From: Cedecea neteri
Lineage (GTDB): Bacteria > Pseudomonadota > Gammaproteobacteria > Enterobacterales > Enterobacteriaceae
Reading direction: 5' to 3'
Assembly (NCBI RefSeq): GCF_000757825.1
Contig: NZ_CP009451.1
Span: 1,426,001-1,490,000 of the forward strand
Length of the DNA stretch: 64,000 bases
Below are positions 61,414 to 64,000 of this stretch, piece by piece; position 1 is the first letter of the stretch, and each line of letters starts with the position of its first letter. A model generated the notes under the pieces. That model had not been told where the DNA came from. It did not search any database and saw nothing but the letters and a program-made list of their open reading frames with translations. The translations under genes and the position numbers were made by a program.

Positions 61414-62406
61414 CTACTTATCTAAAAACCGTAACTTCCAGCCCTGAAGCGTTCTCGGCAGCGGGCCTGTTTCGTTCCCTTTGGAGCGGTAAAACTTCGC
61501 TTCCTGAATGCCATTTTTCCCCGGAGAGGTGCGGGCCGCCCACATTTTTCCGTCAGATGTATACATCACAATTGCGGTATGGCGGTTTGCTTCGCCGCGG
61601 ACCCACATCGAAATCACCTTCGCACCAATGTTGTCGATATCGTCCTGGTAGATGTACACATTCGCGGCATCAACGAAGTTTTGGTAGTCATCTCCCACCA
61701 TCGCCCTGAAGCGAGTATCTGTCGCGGCATCCGGAAAGACGCCAATAGACAACAGCGTGGCTTTAGGCCGTGGATCCGTTTGGCTTTTGACATAGCGTCC
61801 GTCAATAAATACCCCCTTCGGCATCGACAGCTTACAGCCCCAGTCTGCGTTACTGTGTACCTGGATTGAGCCATCCTGGCGCGGGATAAAGAGCAGCTTG
61901 CAATTGCTGGTGTCCTTCACTTTCTCCACAATCGCCATGCCGTAGATCTTTCTGGCTTCTGCGGTGAAATCATCATGATTTGCGCCCGCCCAGGCCCTGA
62001 TGTCGACGGTCAACGACCATTCCGCGTTACGGCTAAGGGTTATATTTCCGCCGCTACGGTTAGCAGCCGTAGTATTCCACCAGTTTCCCTGCCAGTCGAA
62101 ATCCTCTTGCACGCCAGAAATTCGGCTAATTCCTTCATAATAGGCGCGCTCAATGCAGCCGTCAGATGTGCAGCTTTCAAGCGATTTATCCCACTCCAGA
62201 TAGTCTTTATGAACCTGAGCCGCATTGTTTTTCACCAGCATGGAGTGGTAAATCATGTCCATGGTACTGTCCAGCCAGTGCAAGGTGTCATTATTGCAGA
62301 TGGTATTGTCTAATGGCGTAGCAGCGCGCTGGCAATCAACGGCCATCGCATTACCGGCATAGAAACCCGCCATAAATAATAAGGTAGAAAGGATGCGCTT
62401 GAGCAT
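61414..62406 (-). CDS. Secreted protein with an LprI-like (DUF1311) N-terminal region
   Basis: 330-residue exported protein: a signal peptide (L-F-M-A-G-F-Y-A-G-N-A-M-A) followed by a Cys-containing region (D-C-x10-I-C-N-N-D-T-L) that resembles lysozyme-inhibitor LprI-type domains. The remaining roughly 230 residues I do not recognise. It has several cysteines that could form disulphides. The start at ATG 62406 gives a proper signal peptide; ATG 62454 is an alternative. Function unknown. Confidence 0.65.
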   Translation of the reverse strand: MLKRILSTLLFMAGFYAGNAMAVDCQRAATPLDNTICNNDTLHWLDSTMDMIYHSMLVKNNAAQVHKDYLEWDKSLESCTSDGCIERAYYEGISRISGVQEDFDWQGNWWNTTAANRSGGNITLSRNAEWSLTVDIRAWAGANHDDFTAEARKIYGMAIVEKVKDTSNCKLLFIPRQDGSIQVHSNADWGCKLSMPKGVFIDGRYVKSQTDPRPKATLLSIGVFPDAATDTRFRAMVGDDYQNFVDAANVYIYQDDIDNIGAKVISMWVRGEANRHTAIVMYTSDGKMWAARTSPGKNGIQEAKFYRSKGNETGPLPRTLQGWKLRFLDK

Positions 62407-62585
62407 AGGTACAAGAAAATTCCCAATCCGAAGTCGCCATTCTGACCAGAACATATTCAACTTGCAATATCAAACTGAAGGCATGGTTAATTGAAATTAA
62501 AATGAAAATAATGCGTTAATAAAACATCACTTATTATGATGAAATTAATGGCACATTGACAAATAAGAAACAATGAATATTGCCG

Positions 62586-63602
62586 TCAGGCGGATTCGCG
62601 CGGAACCAGCTCTCCAGAAATAATAATTCTCTGGGCGGGTAATTCTGGCTGTTTGATTTTGCGGACAATCAGAGAGGCGGCCTGTCGCCCGGTCTCTTCG
62701 CTGGATGCGGAGACATAGGTAAAGCTCGGCGAGGTAAGATTAATGTACATCATATCTTCGAAACCGATCAGAGAGACCTGCTGCGTTAAGAAGACGTCTT
62801 TCCCGACCGTTCTACCAACCTGCTGAATACCGGTGATGGCGCCGATAATGGCCGCCGGGGAATGGCACAGCATGGCGGTGATTTGGTTGCTTTTTTCCAG
62901 CATCAGGCGTGTGGCAAACGCCGAAGCCGAGGTATCGTCCGCGCATTCTGGCGCCCACTCTTCCCTGAACGGCAGGCCATACTGCTGCAGGGCGCTGCGG
63001 TAACCTGACAAACGCTCGGCGCGGATCAGGCAGCTTTTCGTGCCGCCCAGCCAGGCGATATTACGGTGGCCGCGCTCAATGAGAAATCGAGTGGCCTGGT
63101 TACCGGCCTGGCGATTATCCCGCCCAATAACGTCGCGCGTGCTGGTGATGGTTGATTCAGAGATGACTACCGTGGGCAGCGGGCAGTCGGTAATCGCCTG
63201 AGGTAGCTCAGCGGAGTGACAGTCGGCGGCCAGATAAATCACCCCGGCGACGCCCTGCTGGTTAAACGACGTCAGGCAGTTACGTAGCTGCTGTTCGTCA
63301 TCACGCGGCTGGCCGAGAAACACCATATAACCTTGTTTCTCAAGCTGCTGAACGACGCTTGCGGTGACGTTGACCGAAAAGGAATCGTTAAAATCGCGGA
63401 TGATCAGGCCAATCAGGTTGGACGTGCTGGAACGCAGGTTAGCGGCGGCAACGTTATGCACGTAACCTAATGTTTTGATGGCGGCGTTGACCTTATCAAT
63501 GGTCGCCTCGGAGATCTTGCCCTTCTGACGCAGCACCAGCGAAACCGTCGAGACCGATACGCCTGCCAGCTCCGCGACATCAATGATGTTGACCTTTTTC
63601 AT
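62586..63602 (-). CDS. LacI/GalR-family transcriptional regulator (MalI-like)
   Basis: 338-residue repressor. The N-terminal LacI helix-turn-helix reads I-I-D-V-A-E-L-A-G-V-S-V-S-T-V-S-L-V-L-R (residues 5-24), followed by the hinge helix and a periplasmic-binding-protein-like effector domain. The opening resembles MalI. It lies directly downstream of a glucose/maltose-type PTS permease gene on the same strand, which it may control. Start ATG 63602 has GGGGTGG upstream. Confidence 0.82.
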   Translation of the reverse strand: MKKVNIIDVAELAGVSVSTVSLVLRQKGKISEATIDKVNAAIKTLGYVHNVAAANLRSSTSNLIGLIIRDFNDSFSVNVTASVVQQLEKQGYMVFLGQPRDDEQQLRNCLTSFNQQGVAGVIYLAADCHSAELPQAITDCPLPTVVISESTITSTRDVIGRDNRQAGNQATRFLIERGHRNIAWLGGTKSCLIRAERLSGYRSALQQYGLPFREEWAPECADDTSASAFATRLMLEKSNQITAMLCHSPAAIIGAITGIQQVGRTVGKDVFLTQQVSLIGFEDMMYINLTSPSFTYVSASSEETGRQAASLIVRKIKQPELPAQRIIISGELVPRESA

Positions 63603-63672
63603 TCCACCCCTGCAACCGTACATCCATAAATTTCAGCCCCCTGAAACATACAGGAGGCCGAAAGGTATTACA

Positions 63673-64000
63673 TTATTTACCGATCATCGTCGACATTGTC
63701 TGCGCAATAAATTGCGCTCTGGCACCAAATATCACCTGAATACCCGAATCGCCGACAAACACTACGCCGCGTGCGCCCAGACTGTTCAGGCCATCTTTAT
63801 CAACCTTTGAACTGTCGTCCACTTCGAGGCGCAAACGGGTGATGCAGGAACCCACGGAGTTGATGTTTGGCGCCCCGCCCAGCAGGCCGATGATATCGCC
63901 AGCCAGTTCGGTATCGGTTTTATCCCCGGCGTTAGCGGTCACTTCGGTACGGCCCGGCGTTTTCACGTCGAAGCGGCGAATCACGAAGCGGAAGGTGAAG
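63673..64000 (-). CDS. PTS glucose/maltose-type EIICB permease, C-terminal part (truncated by window)
   Basis: The frame enters from beyond the window end (F-T-F-R-F-V-I-R-R-F-D at the edge) and covers the end of the EIIC domain plus the whole EIIB domain. The phosphorylated cysteine lies in S-C-I-T-R-L-R-L. Glucose, maltose and N-acetylglucosamine permeases share this layout, so the sugar cannot be fixed here. The neighbouring MalI-like regulator favours a MalX-type system. Confidence 0.82.
   Translation of the reverse strand, partial: FTFRFVIRRFDVKTPGRTEVTANAGDKTDTELAGDIIGLLGGAPNINSVGSCITRLRLEVDDSSKVDKDGLNSLGARGVVFVGDSGIQVIFGARAQFIAQTMSTMIGK

Overview
The window looks like the chromosome of an enterobacterium (Enterobacteriaceae): GC-rich codon use, enteric-type gene families, and two accessory loci typical of that group placed side by side. 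I cannot name the species from sequence alone.

Region 1 (1-12804, + strand) is most of an aryl polyene (APE) pigment cluster, apeD to apeR. Nearly every gene touches or overlaps the next. It encodes two acyl carrier proteins, an aryl-AMP ligase, two ketosynthases, a ketoreductase, two hotdog dehydratases, a thioesterase, a lysophospholipid-type acyltransferase, a glycosyltransferase-acyltransferase fusion, and an export set (LolA-like carrier, MMPL exporter, lipoprotein). The left end of the cluster (apeA-C) lies outside the window.

Region 2 (about 13.1-59.7 kb) is a complete-looking Flag-2 lateral flagellar locus. From left to right: an NlpC/P60 hydrolase; lafU-T-S-F-E-D-C-B (motor, sigma-28, filament cap and chaperones, minus strand); two tandem flagellin genes lafA; a ToxR/ToxS-like membrane regulator pair (lafZ and partner); lafW and the lfgL-lfgB rod, ring and hook operon (minus); lfgA-M-N (plus); a variable A+T-rich cassette (36.3-43.8 kb); a FliB-like methylase and a GT2-GT25 fusion; lfiJ-lfiE with the sigma-54 activator lafK (minus); and lfiM-N-P-Q-R, lfhB, lfhA (plus). 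Near-consensus sigma-54 promoters lie before lfgB and lafB. A shared sigma-28-like pattern lies before both flagellins and lfgM, as expected for a LafK (sigma-54) to LafS (sigma-28) hierarchy with LfgM as anti-sigma factor. There are no chemotaxis genes.

The variable cassette holds a GT2 glycosyltransferase, an Asp/Glu-type racemase, a SAM methyltransferase, a DUF711 protein, two LicC-like nucleotidyltransferases, a small ParB/Srx-fold protein and a GT25-TagF-like fusion. I read it as a candidate pathway that makes a nucleotide-activated phospho-compound and transfers it to a surface glycan, most plausibly on the lateral flagellin. This is inference.

Region 3 (59.7-64 kb) holds an interspersed-repeat copy interrupted by an IS110-family element, an LprI-like secreted protein, a LacI-family regulator and the 3' end of a glucose/maltose-type PTS permease. 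The IS110 element has a recognisable bridge RNA whose guide segments match the sequence it sits in. Related repeat copies sit at the left edge (12.8 kb), inside (24.3 kb) and at the right edge (59.7-61.4 kb) of the flagellar locus.
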